A DNA stretch of 64,000 nucleotides from Bremia lactucae. Taxonomy: Eukaryota > Oomycota > Peronosporomycetes > Peronosporales > Peronosporaceae. The number at the start of each line of letters is the position of its first letter. Positions within the stretch are counted from its first letter, which is position 1. The stretch covers positions 2,777,518 to 2,841,517 of the forward strand of contig NC_090614.1 in NCBI RefSeq assembly GCF_004359215.1, given 5' to 3'. A model generated the notes under the pieces. The model was not told the origin of the DNA. It saw only the letters and a program-made list of their open reading frames with translations, and did not search any database. Shown here piece after piece: positions 22,036 to 32,313 of the stretch. The position numbers were made by a program, and so were the translations under genes.

Positions 22036-23437
22036 AACTATCATTTGACCGACTCTCACCACCACTAAAAGGACTCGAAGAGCGAGGTACATCACGCGAG
22101 TAACCGGATCCCCCAGGATTATCCTCTCCAAAAGGTGTAAGCGAGTCTTCAGGCGTTCATAACCCTGACGAGCCTTCGCTCGGACATCATCAGATCCGAG
22201 GTCTGTCGCAAGACTTGACCCTCGAGATGCACAATACGTCGTTCAGCAGCGCTCAATGCCTGCGACTGAGCGGGAAATCGTAAGGTAGCCGCGAGTAGGT
22301 GGGCGAGATCGCCACTCTCAACGGGCGCCACCTGCACTGATAAATGCGGATGGAACCAACGCTTTCTTGTTAGAAGGTTGCTTGCCCACTACGTCAAAGG
22401 TACCAGATTCTCATCCAATGGAGAGTTTACCCGACCAGTTTCGACTCTTAGGACCCGATCGGTACCCTACGTATTGACGTGTCGGGCTTTGTGACTGCCT
22501 ATGAAAAGAAGCACCAGCTGAGGCCTCTTCGCTAGTCTCAAATGGATATGCAGAAGTGGCTTTGTGAGAAGGAACAGGGGGTAAAGTATCACCCATGATT
22601 TCTTTCACACGCAAGCAGGCGAAATTAATTGGCTGCGACCGCTGTTTCATCGCATCGGAATGCGGATGAATGCGGCGGTGAATCCCGCCTCGTATTGGTG
22701 GGGCGTTTCAAATGAACGCAACACGACCGGGATCGAGAAAAAACGCCCAAGCGATTTTCCCTGATTCCTCCATGACTTAAAGACGCCTTTATATGTATGA
22801 GCGTCTAGAAGAGCGCGCTCTAGGAGCTACGCTCTAAGCTTGTTCAAACGAGGTCAATTAGTTGGAGGGGGCATCGGTGATATGCCACCCGTCACATAGC
22901 CACGTTCGAAACGACTGGCTTGTGACAACGACTGAGCACGTTCACGTGTCGTCGGCGGAGCTTTAGGCTAAGAATCTTCTATGTCATAACCATTATGGAT
23001 TATGATCTGAGCATAAGGCGTTATGGTTCCACCGTTGAAAAAGCGGTTGCGCCTTTAGGGTAAGCGCTCTCATTAATGGTCGCTGCGCTATCCAACGCAG
23101 AAGACGAGACAACATTCGTAAATGCTGCTGTCTCCTTGGTATGAGCGATGAGAAAAATTTAATTGGGCAATAATGCACCCTGATCCTTCCTCATTAGCTC
23201 GTTGTCCGCGTCACTACTATGAGGTGACGGCAACGGTGTCGACTCATTGTAGCCGACAACGAGCGACGGATCAACATCCTTACTGTCAAAGTGGAATGGA
23301 TTCTTAAGCCCCGGTGATGCGACAGCAGCAGTAGCTGTCGGTGTTTCGACTAAGGCATTGGACGCTGTCGGTGTGTTATCGCGGCGCAGACACCCACTCT
23401 ACCACGGGCTAAGCGCCTATGGCGCAGACGACCCACC
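22020..23437 (-). pseudogene. Antisense ORF of Gypsy family 2, copy 2
   Basis: Same antisense gene as at 9070-8084 and 60650-62200, read from 23437 down. It keeps PTATAAVA near 23330, ERAQSLSQ near 22935 (CAG where copy 1 has a stop), IHPHSDAMKQRSQPIN near 22650, TSEEASAGASFHRQS near 22530 and a C-terminal coiled-coil-like part (ALSAAERRIVHLEGQVLRQT, 22260-22205), then in another frame ERLKTRLHLLERIILGDP and LALRVLLVVVRVG. The last segment overlaps the end of pol tail to tail. Several frameshifts. The N-terminus is fused to the LTR2 fragment, with loss of the purine tract. Confidence 0.55.
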
Positions 23438-23572
23438 AAAGTTGCTTTAATGTTATACAGTCCCCGTTAAGTACACTTTGTGTACTTAAGGGGATAGTGA
23501 ATTACGTAATAAGATCCACCCACCCTTGTGTATGTGATGTACATAGGTGCATTTACATTAGGAGGGCATACA
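23438..23572 (+). repeat. LTR2 fragment (3' side of family 2 copy 2)
   Basis: AAAGTTGCTTTAATGTTATA to CATTTACATTAGGAGGG matches LTR2 from about 13 bp after its start. It lacks the TGTAACGGG end and stops at the same internal point as the fragment at 18649-18815. Confidence 0.65.
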
Positions 23573-23780
23573 ATTGACCAGGTATCGCGTAAGCTGGGCA
23601 TTACAGTGGATGTCACGCTTGTCCTGCTTCAAGCTCAGAAGCTTGGCTCGAGCTCCGAATTCGGCACGTGGCGGCTCAAAATTTGCCAGAGCCGACCCGA
23701 AAATGAATGGGTCGTGAAGCTAAAGCCCTAAAGCCCAAGATTTGACATTTCCTGCTAAGTTGGACGATCCTTAATCATCA
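23573..23780. other. Orphan fragment with clustered restriction sites and adaptor-like sequence
   Basis: This stretch does not match the flanking retroelements. It has an open plus frame (ending at about 23731) reading VSRKLGITVDVTLVLLQAQK. It contains HindIII, XhoI, SacI and EcoRI sites within about 30 bp (23639-23668), followed by GAATTCGGCACGTGG, one base from the common cDNA-library EcoRI adaptor GAATTCGGCACGAGG. It may be host coding debris or a cloning or assembly artefact. Confidence 0.3.
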
Positions 23781-26225
23781 TACGGATCCCTTTTATTCCT
23801 TGATTAAAGATTTTTAAGATATGGTATGTAATAACCCACCATCTGCTTTACCTCCGGATAGAGGTGTTCGTCATGAAATTGGCTTATTTCCGGGAACCAA
23901 ATACTGTGTCACAAGACAATGGCCTTTACCAAAGGAGCAGTGTGACGTCATTGACGATTTCTTCCGTGCTAAGCACGAGGCTGAAATGGTACAAAAGAGC
24001 AAATCTCCTCATTCGACACCGACATTTTGTGTCAAAAAGCCAAATGGTAAATCGTGCATTGTACATGCTTATAATAAGCTAACGCTGCCACTTATACCAG
24101 CAAAAACTCTCATTCCTAGACAGAATGTTCCTTAACAATATGGTGGATTGTACAAAGTACAGTGCACTGGACTTAGCCGATGGTTACTACCAACTGCTCA
24201 TGCAAGCTAGCGACATCCCGCTTACAGCGGTTAGCACCCCAAGCAGTATGTTATGAAGGTGGTTCATTATGCCGCAAGGGCTTCTAACGCCCCGGCAACA
24301 TTTAATCGTCTAGTGACGCAAATTTTCCGCCCTCACCGAGGTTATGCATCGACTTATTTCGACGTCATTTTTGTCCATAGTCGTGAGGAGCAGGGTCGGT
24401 CGGATATGGAGAACCATCTAGACCATTTGCGAGCAGTGCTCGACTGTATGCGCACAAACTAACTGTATGTCAATGCATCTTAATGCATTTTGGCGCAAAA
24501 GAAGATCCTTTCTTAGGGTGTTTCATTGGAAAGCAAGGCCTTAGAGCGGATCTCGTTAAGTAATAGCCTAGAAAATTGGCCGGTTCCCAAAAACCAAAAA
24601 GGTTTGCGTTAGTGGTTGGGTCTCGCCAATTATTTACACAAATATAGTAAAAATTACGCTGGCCATTATCTAATCTCCATAAAAAGGATACAGAATGGTG
24701 CTGAACTAGCACCGAATATAATGATTTTCGAGCAGTTAAGGATAGTCTTATCCATGCCCCGATCCTTGCACTGCCAAAATCAAATTGGCCTCTTAGTGTC
24801 GTCTGTGACGCATGGGATTTTGCCATTGGCAGTGCTGTGTTACAAACAGATGCTGATGCGCGTAAAGATGATTTTGCGTATGAGTCTAGACAGTTTCAAG
24901 CTGCGAAAATAGAACTACCCAATTCATGACAAAGAGTTACTCTTGCTATGAAGTATGCTTTCGTCGACTTCAAAGTTCATCTGATCGGCTCTGAGCCGTT
25001 TGTGATATACAGATCAAGCGTCATTACGCACGGCGACTAAGTCGCCCTATCTATCACAGAGAATGGACCGATGGCTATCCTTTTTTGCGTAATACAACTT
25101 CGTGGTGAAGTATAAGCCCGGCAAGCAGAATGCTTTGGCCGATTTGTTATCACGAAGGCCGAATTATATGCTCTCTCATTTAACGACTATCATGGCACCC
25201 ATTCCTGAATTAATCTGTTCAGCTTACGCCAAGGATGAACAGTGTGTAGCTCAACTACGAGCTCTAAAGAACTTTGAATCAGGTATTTAATTGCCGGCGC
25301 GTTCGCGTGCAAGGTTACATCGATTTTCTATCGATAACGACCTGTTGCTTTATTGCACGGACACTGCGGACCCCCGCGTGTTGTTGTTCCTCATGATGAG
25401 GATTTGAAGTACCGAATCCTCTATGAGGCACTCGATACTGTCCTTGGTGGTTATCCCGGTAGAGAAAAGACCTACGGCTCTGCAAGCCGGATTTATTGGT
25501 GGCCCAAACGTTATAAATGGGTCAGCATATATGTTGCGCATGTGTAACTTGCCAACGGGTTAACTTCTCGGCGCATGCTACTGCGCCACTGGCGAGCCTT
25601 CTCGTCCCAATAGGTTGTTGCAAGTCCATAAATATGGATTTTGTTTTCGGTCTACCGAAAGATTCAGCCGGTAACTCCGGTAAAGTGGTCTTTTTGACCG
25701 ATTGAGCAAAATGGCTCACTTAGCGGCCATGCCGGATTTTATTGATGGTGAAGGTACAGCAAGGCTGTTAATTAATCGCGTGTTTCAACAACACGGTTTG
25801 CCAGTGGCAATTGTCTCTGATCAGGACCCTCGTTTCACTGGTAAATTATGGAAATCAATTTTCCGGGTGCTTGGCACCAGATTGGATATGTCCACTGCGG
25901 ACCGTTCGCAGATTGATGGTCAAACTGAACGTGTCAATCGCGTCATTGAAGATGTTTTACGCATTCTTTGTGCTCAGACACCAAAGCGCTGGTGCTCATT
26001 GCTCGCAGTGGTGGAGTTTGTGTTAAATAACGCTGTACATGCCTCTACAGGCTATACTCCGTTCTATGTTAACGGTCTCACCCAACCACGCGTTCAATTA
26101 ACGATACGACTGCGTGGCTCTGGGCATATTGGGGGAGAAGTAGCCGATAGACTTGCTGATATCAGCCCTGTTGCCGTTTGAGAACAAGTAAGCGAGTTTC
26201 TTGCGACGCGATTTAGTGTCTTAAG
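23780..26225 (+). pseudogene. Gypsy family 1 pol fragment (RT-RNase H-integrase), plus strand
   Basis: RT starts in 23821-24135 (IGLFPGTKYCVTRQWPLPKE, then KSKSPHSTPTFCVKKPNG). The active-site box is mutated to YFDVIFVHS (24355), losing the second Asp. RNase H remains (HDKELLL, 24925) are disrupted. Integrase has the linker NALADLLSRRP (25130), core MDFVFGLPKDSAG (25637), SDQDPRFTG (25817), and NRVIEDVLRILCAQTPKRW with a Glu-containing segment VVEFVLNNAVHASTG (25702-26181 is an intact 159-codon frame). It ends abruptly at about 26225, where a minus-strand piece of the same family begins. Confidence 0.8.
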
Positions 26226-26229
26226 ACAT

Positions 26230-29194
26230 GTAAGGGAAGCGTTAAGCTCATTATAAGAATGTACAATGCACGATATACCATTTGGCTTTTTGACAAAAAA
26301 TGTCGGTGTCGAATGAGGAGATTTCCTCTTTTGTACCATTTCAGCCTCGTGCTTAGCACGGAAGAAATCGTCAATGACGTCACACTGCTCCCTTGGTAAA
26401 AACCATTGTCGTGTGACACAGTATTTGGTTCCCGGAACGAAGTCAATTTCATGACAAACACCTCTATCCAGAGGTAAAACAGATGGTGGACCACATCTTG
26501 AAATTCTTTAATCAAGAAATAAATGGATTTGTAGGATCTTTACCGATCGATGACCCGTAACGCGCACTAAGTGCAGCTTTTGTGTCATCCAGGACAGCTC
26601 CGTCTGGAAGTGACGATGGGTTTTACTCAATTGTTGTTCGAATGACCACCATCTCAGATAAGTCGCCAGCCTATAAGGCTCGGCCGCACTCATCAATAGA
26701 CATTTGTTCTAGCTCGAAAAGAGCATGTAACGAAGGGACTGCCGCAAGGCTAACTTCGCCCACAATGTTGCCAATTTAACCATTTAGAAGCGTGTGTAAT
26801 TGCTTATTCATATCACTTTGTGAGGATATAAACGCTTGGTGTCCCTCCTGTCTTGGAGTGGAGATAATAGGCCTCTTAGAGGCAGGGATCACGTCCCCAG
26901 ATTTTCCAGCCTGTATTGATTCTATACCAGACATGGTGTCTAATTTGATATCTGATAAGGAGTTAGGTAACTCAACTTTCTTATGTTGCAAACTTTACGT
27001 GTCGCTGTGTTCATGTGCATTAAAAGGATTTGACCCAAAATGCCCTGCGAACCGCCATTAGTGTCACTATTCACACTCAGTATGGTACCACCTTGCCCGA
27101 CCATACTCGGTGGAATTAGACGTGCCAATACACGTGTATCAGGGATTTTGCACCCTTGAGGTCCTGGCGAACCGCCAACACTGTCACTACTGACACTTAG
27201 TATCGTGCCACTTCGGCCGATCATACTCGGTGGACTTAGACGCGCCACTCCACGTATCTCAGGGATATTGCACCCTTGATGATTCGGCCTTGGCCAACAA
27301 TGCTTTCAGAATTCAGCAAATCGTTATAAAAACGAGTGTCACTCGACGGAGTACGTGCCGTTCCACTTCTTTCTACTGAGTCATGCTTAAAATTATTATC
27401 TTTACCATTGGATTTTATAAAATTGGACATTCCAATGTCATATACACTGACAGATTCATTTAATGATCCGCCAATAGCGCTTTTGTTGCCTAGCAAAGGT
27501 GGGTTTACGAGTCTCCAAAACTTTGCTAGGAACATTGCGCGCGGCGTTTAATGTCTTAGACCTCCAATCTATCCATGGCTCATGGTGTTGTAGCCAGGCC
27601 ATACCAATGATGAGATCATATCTCGAACACGAGACAGCGTTAATGGGACTTTGGGATCAGTGACACGAGTCCTAGTCGCTAAGCGAATAGTAATTGTATT
27701 AAATTCATGTGCTTAAGCGCCTCAATCTATTGCTTACATCCTTCAAGGGACAGGCGTCGAGCATATTGCAAGACGCTCCTGAGTCGATTAAAACTGACCA
27801 CGGCTTATCAAAATCTTTACAGTCACTTGAGCGACTAGCAAGCTTTGTACCCTCGCCCCGTGCCATTACGCACCGAGCTAATTGGGGCTAGGTTCTGCTT
27901 ACTCTAGGTTTAACAGAGCCTAGATCTCCCCCAGAAGGGCGCATCGCACCTACTGGGTATTGACGTTTTCCCGCATCGTACCAGATCTCTGGTATATGTC
28001 GGAGTTGGAGCTCTTTCGAGGTCTACGCGAATTCCGTAGGGGGCAGGTCGGACGTAAATGTTTCGTGCTTCCGCACATAAAATATCTGCGGTTGGTCTTC
28101 TGCTATTCCACAACTTGAAAAACCTCTTCTTCTTCCTCTTCGAGGCTTAGATCCATGGATTTTAATCTATTAGACGGATCCTATGTGCTCGAAGAGCTTG
28201 TTCGGTAAACATGCATGTTAACGCGAGCAGACTCAAAGTCAAACTCAGCGCGTAGCGCTAGGAAACTTCCTTTTTCGAATGTAGCAGGATGAGATCGGAA
28301 TAATTCCGTCCGGAGAACGCCCTCATTAAAAAAACATAAATAATGTAACGACAATTGCTTCTTGTACCGGGTCAAGATGCATAGATGCAATGAGAGTTCT
28401 CAACTCCTGGACAGTCTCCTTGGGTTCGTATATCCTGTCGAGTCGCTAGGAGCCGTGCTCGCATGCGAAAAGCCTGATCAGGCACTGCAAACATGCTAAT
28501 CACCTGCTGTTTCAGCGAATCCATGAGAGAAAAGCGTCGTTTATGGACGTACTGCACGATAGTGCCCACTCAATAGCTCTACCTCCGAGCTTGGAAATGG
28601 CCATAGCCACCTTTTGCCGTTCTGTTAAGAACGAGGCGGAATCAATGGACATTTCCATATGCTAAATCCAGAAAGGGAAATTTGCTCCCTCTTTTCCCTC
28701 AAATGTCTTCACATTTACAGCTAGAGAGCGAGCCCTCGGCTCTGAGTCAGGTACAGAGATGTATTGGGTTGGCATAGATGCCTCTAATTGGTCCTGTACC
28801 TGACCGATCAGGGAGGCTTTGTATCGCATGAAGGCTTTGTATCGCATGAAGGCTTTAATCCTCGCATGCAGGACGTCTGGTCCCTGAGAGATAATGAATT
28901 CCACGTGTTCAAGCCAAGTATAAAGCTGTGAGGTTGTCATAAGCGGCGCGTTGCGCTTCTGACAGTTCTGGAATCTCTTCCATTTTCGTGAGGGTTTACG
29001 CTAGTAAGGACTCAGGCGTAGATTGACTATCAAGTGCAACCAGGTGTAGCGAAGCTACCTCATTCCTAAAGTTAGAGGACGACTTTCAGACCAGAGAGTC
29101 ACTTAGTTCTATTGAACTAATGGGTTTAACAATTCAGGGAGTCGTAGAAGCTATTAAAGCCTTAGGAATCCTAGCTCAAGGGATTCAGGGGTTC
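26230..29194 (-). pseudogene. Gypsy family 1 gag-protease-RT start, minus strand
   Basis: From 29000 downward on the minus strand: gag N-terminus (28940-28662, [20 protein letters not shown]), capsid region (28569-28181), degenerate nucleocapsid and protease region (about 28100-27540), protease-RT linker (27535-26510), and the RT start (26515-26235), which stops at the AYNELN position. The frames are short and broken. The linker carries a tandem duplication (27040-27290), and gag an in-frame 18-bp duplication (28815-28850). Confidence 0.75.
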
Positions 29195-29405
29195 GTAGAT
29201 ACAAGTGGCAACTAGTGCCCAAGAGGATATACCTTAGAAAGGCTTCTATCTCTTACAGATCAATGCGCAAGCCTTAGAAAGGCGCTTAACGCTTTTAGAT
29301 CAAAAAAGGAACTGCATTTTATTTAATTATTTTGATCTATAACCTTGCGCTAGCTAATTTCAATATTATTTTTGGCCGCCAGTTCTATATCTGGTGGCGA
29401 CAACA
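29195..29405 (-). repeat. LTR1 fragment
   Basis: Matches the gag-proximal two-thirds of the LTR at 7225-7545 (blocks TAGAAAGGCTTCTATCTCTTAC and GCGCAAGCCTTAG, then AGATATAGAACTGGCGG on the minus strand). The outer end is missing. Unique host-type sequence starts beyond about 29405. Confidence 0.65.
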
Positions 29406-29598
29406 TTCCAAGTCAATGAATGAAGTTTAATTCGATCATAAAACTTAATGAGATTGTAAAAAACGCTATGTACAACAAATAAAACACCTCCGGCCTTTAA
29501 TCGAATAAGACCAATAAACCAATAATATGACAAGTTAATCTGTGCATTTGTATTGACCAGAATTTCTTGTAGAGACGCTGGAAAAATTAACGCCAAAT

Positions 29599-30263
29599 AT
29601 GTTAAGGCTGTTTAGGATAGCCTCCAAGGTCTCTGCGCCACGAACACGCCCCCTGCACAACTCAGCACCCTCGTCCTTCCTCCTTCGCTCACTAGAGGAT
29701 GTTCGTCAGAGCGGTCGCGTGATCACCAGCATCGACGATGCACTAGAGACGCGGTAAGATATTTATTTGATTGCGTCGCGATGAATCAGTGACAATTACT
29801 ATGATATCTGCAAAATAAAAGGCGCTATCTTGTGCGAAGCGACGCGTGTGGTTTCTCTTTGCAGCACGAAGTGCTGAAAAAGGGTGCGCCAGTGCGTCTC
29901 GAGTACCGGAATCATGTTTATGCGTTATTGGTGACACGTGGTAACGGGAGCGTTCGGTTGCTGGACGTGGGCAAGGGCCCCAGTCAGACTCAGCACGTGT
30001 CTGAGGGCTCGCTTGTAGCTCTAAATGCAGCCGAAGCCATTGAAATTGAGGTTGAGTCTGATGAGCTGCACGCCGTGAGCGTCATGAATCCGCCAGTGTT
30101 TGGCGCTGAACAGCGCCACGACGCGACAGGAGTGTTCCCAGTCGTCGACAAGGATGGAGAGGCTTATGAGAGCTTTGATTTGTCGCAAGTGGATCATTTG
30201 TTTTCAGCCCCTGACTCCCTCAAGGGCGGCAGTGCTCCTATGAAGGATGATCCACTGTTTTAA
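29599..30263 (+). CDS. Predicted mitochondrial protein, two exons, function unknown
   Basis: Exon 1 (29599-29753) encodes an N-terminus rich in Arg, Ser and Leu without acidic residues (MLRLFRIASKVSAPRTRPLH), a typical mitochondrial presequence. The donor GTAAGAT is at 29754. The acceptor at 29838-29839 (GCGAAG) keeps the reading frame and gives an 86-nt intron. The stronger-looking acceptor TTTGCAG just before CACGAAGTG (29854) would break the frame unless another donor is used. Exon 2 reads EVLKKGAPVRLEYRNHVYAL, LLDVGKGPSQTQ, then an acidic C-terminus ending MKDDPLF. The protein is about 190 residues. No domain recognised; it looks like a conserved single-copy gene because composition and frame are clean. 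The exact splice site is uncertain. Confidence 0.6.
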
Positions 30264-30702
30264 ACAGCTTTGATTAGAAACAATCAAGTGTGACTGACTT
30301 ACATATAAAGGACACACAGCCAGAATTTTTTTAGTGCAAATTTAAAATCGTTTGAAAATATCTTTGGTGCTGTTAGTATATGGTTAAAGCTGGAGCTTCA
30401 AGAAGCCGACGAGGTACTTAAGCAAGTAAACTTGATATGAGAAATACAGGATATGTCTTATTGGAGGTGTAGAAAGAGATAAAACTATGCTATAGATACT
30501 ACACGAGCATCACGCCTGATACTAAGCTCCTGAACAACAATAAGATGTTAAAGGCAAATTTAGCGCCCGCCGTGTTATCGAACTAGTCATGTAACCCATT
30601 ATTACTTGACCGACAAGTAAAAAAAATATATCTTGATTATGTGCAGTGTGACACAGTTTAAAGCGTTTTTATTCATATTAACTTAACTTTTCTACGGCCA
30701 AT
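30264..30702. other. Intergenic between convergent genes
   Basis: AT-rich, no ORF or repeat recognised. It holds the 3' UTRs of the mitochondrial-protein gene (+) and hydrolase 2 (-), which converge. Confidence 0.5.
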
Positions 30703-32289
30703 TTACAAAAGGCATTCGAACCACTTTAAAGGCCTCACTGTCGACTTAAAGATGCCGTCGCCTGTTTTAAATGCCGTGTCCGCGTGGTTCAGCTCGCACT
30801 CGTAGAACCGACTATCGGGAGTTTTGCCAAACTGGGAATAAGGAATCCCACTAGCACAACTTTGAAACTCAACCAGGCCATCGTTCTCGGTCGATTTGTG
30901 TGGAATAGCGCGACCTCCCATGATGTACTTGGCTTGATACTTGGAAATATTTCCAACGCTTGAGCTGCTACACAACACTGCAAAGACGTGCGTTCGATAC
31001 GCTTTTTGGGCTTTACCATACGCTTCAAAAAGCTCCTTGCTGCAGAATTGTTCATTCTGGTAGGCGACGGATTTGACGGACTCATTTATCGGGCATTTCC
31101 CATCAAACATCCATTCGGACATGAGACCACGTACTTCTCCATTGCAATATTCCATGAGGTAGTCGGATGACATGCTGCCAGTCATTGGCGCACTGAGAGC
31201 GATCCATGTCGAAGTATGCGACAGGTGACACGCTTTATTGGCAAGAGCCCCCGCGACCATTAGTCCGCCCATTGAGTGCGTCACAATAATTGTGTCGTGA
31301 ATTTGACGGGACGGGAAGTCGGACGTAGCGGACATGGCCAACGCCCTATTGCATACTTTTTCTTGAAGTAAAGGACTGGTCCAGCCGTAATTCACTGTGT
31401 CTAGTGACGCATACTTAATCGTCGAGCAGCACGGGGCATGACGCTGAATATGGACCCAGCCAAAATGACGAGACGTGTTTTGCATGCCTGGTGTTTCGAT
31501 TTCGTTGCCGAGACCGTGAAAGAAAATACACGGACGAGGAGTCGACTTGCACGAGCACGTTCTTGCCGATTGTTGGACCATAGAAGCCGTGGCTTTGAGA
31601 TGTCGACTATCACGTGCGGGAATAATGGGGTCGCCTCGTAAGAGTGCGAGAGCAGTGGGGGTCAAAGTCGTGGCCCGAAGTACAACATTGCAAGGTGCTT
31701 TGCTCTGAAGTCGTATTTTGGGAATACGAACGGGGTCATTGAGAAAGTTTACGGTGATGGTTATATCGCTCGTGAATGCAGTAAAGCCGGACCCGCTTGA
31801 CGTACAGATGGCGTATTGAAACCCTCCAAACGACGTTTCTAGGATCGTGCCACTCTTGCATTCAATAGGTACACCTTGAATTGACGCACGGGAGATGAAG
31901 GTCGCACCATTTAACGCAGGAAAGATTTCGTCAAACAGAAAAGCGCGAGAAATACCGCAGTGCGTGCTTTCGGTGTTTAACAAACTGTCGCTTGTGGTGA
32001 AGTAGAAACTCCCATTAACTAGCGAGTACGTGGTTTCTCGGTGACCTTCGATGAAAGTGGCATAGCCATCGTAAAGCACGCTGAGACCGTCGTCTGAGAC
32101 AATTGAATTCGCAAAAACGTCAAACTCGGATTTTCCATGAAGCTGGAAGGAATTTCCATGGAGCGTGACGTGGAGTTTGAAAGATGGCAGGTCAGACAGC
32201 AACGTCTGTGTCTGATTTGAAGCAAGGGCAACAGCAGGACACGCAAGTGTCGACACCATTATAAAGGTGGCACATACGATTGTTTTCAT
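30703..32289 (-). CDS. Secreted alpha/beta hydrolase (lipase-like), copy 2
   Basis: 528 codons from the ATG at 32289-32287; an in-frame codon 24 nt upstream would spoil the signal peptide. MKTIVCATFIMVSTLACPAVALA is a signal peptide. Same architecture as copy 1 but clearly diverged: N-terminal domain (FKLHVTLHGNSFQLHGKSEF), oxyanion motif FFHGLGN, nucleophile elbow VTHSMGGLMVAG with the same Thr before His-Ser, candidate Asp in ENDGLVEF and His in LNHADTAF. The full catalytic set is retained, and cysteines in the hydrolase domain (CSCKSTPRPC; APCC) match copy 1. It is intact and isolated, with no upstream homology to the other copies recognised, so it split from them earlier. Probable extracellular esterase or lipase; substrate unknown. 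Confidence 0.85.
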   Translation of the reverse strand: MKTIVCATFIMVSTLACPAVALASNQTQTLLSDLPSFKLHVTLHGNSFQLHGKSEFDVFANSIVSDDGLSVLYDGYATFIEGHRETTYSLVNGSFYFTTSDSLLNTESTHCGISRAFLFDEIFPALNGATFISRASIQGVPIECKSGTILETSFGGFQYAICTSSGSGFTAFTSDITITVNFLNDPVRIPKIRLQSKAPCNVVLRATTLTPTALALLRGDPIIPARDSRHLKATASMVQQSARTCSCKSTPRPCIFFHGLGNEIETPGMQNTSRHFGWVHIQRHAPCCSTIKYASLDTVNYGWTSPLLQEKVCNRALAMSATSDFPSRQIHDTIIVTHSMGGLMVAGALANKACHLSHTSTWIALSAPMTGSMSSDYLMEYCNGEVRGLMSEWMFDGKCPINESVKSVAYQNEQFCSKELFEAYGKAQKAYRTHVFAVLCSSSSVGNISKYQAKYIMGGRAIPHKSTENDGLVEFQSCASGIPYSQFGKTPDSRFYECELNHADTAFKTGDGIFKSTVRPLKWFECLL

Positions 32290-32313
32290 AGTGCTGAAAA
32301 ATAAATCTGACAT

